From NCBI GenBank assembly GCA_016868095.1, contig VGHV01000020.1, positions 1 to 15,914 on the forward strand: DNA of 15,914 bases. Reading direction: 5' to 3'. How positions within the stretch are numbered: the stretch's first letter is position 1; the number at the start of each line of letters is the position of its first letter. A program made the translations under genes and the position numbers. This document shows, piece by piece, positions 15,144 through 15,914 of this stretch. The stretch is from Betaproteobacteria bacterium (GTDB lineage: Bacteria; Pseudomonadota; Gammaproteobacteria; Burkholderiales; Burkholderiaceae_E). The notes beneath the pieces were generated by a model that saw only the letters and a program-made list of their open reading frames with translations, was not told the DNA's origin and made no database searches.

Positions 15144-15914
15144 GTTTGGCTAGCGCCTTCTTCGCAAACTCATTGGTATAGGTTTTGGCTAAGTCAACCT
15201 TTGTCTTATCCCACTTCGGTGTGGATGCTTCAAGCAACTTCAAAGCTGTTTTGCTGCCCTCGTCAGGGATCAAACCATCGCGCGAAATCGAGTCTCGAAT
15301 CGCATTAAAGGTTGCGAGATAAATACCTCGATCGCCAAGCAGATAGGATTCAGGTACTGTCCGGATGAGCTCTGATGGGCCCACCGACTCAATCCAGCGG
15401 TTTGCACGAATAATTGCCGATGCAAGGGCTTGCGCGGTGTTTGGATATTTTTGTACAAATGTGAGAGGCGCGTAAAGGCAGGCTGCAGGCATCGGACCTC
15501 CGAGGAAGTCCTGGGTACCTTTCATCGTTCTCATATCAGCAACAATGCGAATGTCACCGCTTTGCTGAAGCATGGTCATGACCGGTTCAACATTTGAGAT
15601 TGCGTCAATCTGCCCGGAACGCAAGGCCGTCACCGCGCCTGCTCCCGTACCTACGCCCACAAAGGAGACATCGCTAGCCTTAAGGCCCGCGTTTGCGAGC
15701 ATAAAACTCGCCATCATATTGGTTGAGGAGCCAGGCGCAGACACGCCAATCTTTTTCCCCTTCAAATCGGTAACGCTCTTATATCCCGCCATGGTTTTAC
15801 TGGATACGCCAATGGCCATTTGTGGCGCACGACCCTGCAAGACGAAGGCTTGAAACATCTGGCCTTTTTGCTGCAGATTGATGGTGTGTTCGTAGGCACC
15901 CGACACCACGTCGG
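15130..15914 (-). CDS. ABC transporter substrate-binding protein (SsuA/TauA/THI5-like), N-terminus outside window
   Basis: This is the periplasmic binding protein of the importer. The frame is open to the right edge, so the signal peptide and first domain part are missing; the GTG at 15909 is not a real start because the codon before it is also sense. About 260 residues are visible, with segments typical of the NMT1/SsuA-like family: VVSGAYEHTI near the edge, a Gln-rich stretch ending AFVLQGRAPQMAIGVS, then DLKGKKIGVSAPGSSTN and SGQIDAISNVEP. The C-terminus is Lys-rich (AKKALAKLGKA). The ligand cannot be deduced. The stop TAG 15132-15130 overlaps the ATPase frame, supporting one operon in the order binding protein, ATPase, permease. 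Confidence 0.92.
   Translation of the reverse strand, partial: DVVSGAYEHTINLQQKGQMFQAFVLQGRAPQMAIGVSSKTMAGYKSVTDLKGKKIGVSAPGSSTNMMASFMLANAGLKASDVSFVGVGTGAGAVTALRSGQIDAISNVEPVMTMLQQSGDIRIVADMRTMKGTQDFLGGPMPAACLYAPLTFVQKYPNTAQALASAIIRANRWIESVGPSELIRTVPESYLLGDRGIYLATFNAIRDSISRDGLIPDEGSKTALKLLEASTPKWDKTKVDLAKTYTNEFAKKALAKLGKA

Noticed and set aside
15907..15909. GTG as the start of the binding-protein gene
   Set aside because: It lies in the middle of a typical binding-protein segment, the frame is open to the edge, and no signal peptide follows.

Overview
The window looks like a chromosomal segment of a Betaproteobacterium of moderate GC content, most likely in the order Burkholderiales. This rests on the gene neighbourhoods clpS-clpA and exbB-exbD-lpxK-Trm112-kdsB-adk and on protein details such as the ClpS, ClpA, XseA and LpxK sequences. 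It is mostly conserved housekeeping DNA. There are no RNA genes, insertion sequences, CRISPR arrays or integration signs.

Layout. (1) Positions 1-2904, minus strand: clpS and clpA overlap by ATGA and encode the N-degron adaptor and AAA+ unfoldase of the ClpAP protease. The 5' end of a small exported c-type cytochrome gene follows and is cut by the window edge. (2) Positions 3179-4345, plus strand: a cold-shock protein gene with its own terminator, a 38-codon gene for an exported lysine-rich peptide followed by two terminators, and an exported DUF192 protein. (3) Positions 4370-5725, minus strand: xseA, the large subunit of exonuclease VII. (4) A 305-base divergent intergenic region with a perfect DnaA-box nonamer. 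(5) Positions 6031-9459, plus strand: exbB, exbD, lpxK, a Trm112-like gene and kdsB. Every junction overlaps and several starts are not ATG, so this is read as one translationally coupled unit. It joins a proton-driven ExbBD motor to lipid A and Kdo synthesis. (6) adk, then hppA for a K+-independent H+-pumping pyrophosphatase, then a DsbA-like/HCCA-isomerase-family protein. (7) Positions 13436-15914, minus strand: an ABC importer of the nitrate/sulfonate/taurine type in the order binding protein (partial), ATPase, permease.

The most noteworthy non-coding signal is the adk-hppA gap. It holds three consecutive hairpins. The last is a terminator-like hairpin only 35 bases before the hppA start, and its 3' arm can pair instead with a loop upstream. 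That suggests transcription attenuation of the proton-pumping pyrophosphatase. Other points worth a second look are the short lysine-rich exported peptide with a palindrome just upstream, two intergenic tandem repeats (16 and 17 nt), an Ala/Pro/Ser-rich tail on HppA, and a long N-terminal extension with an uncertain start on LpxK. I did not find a clearly new multi-gene system. All family assignments come from reading motifs by eye, without database searches.
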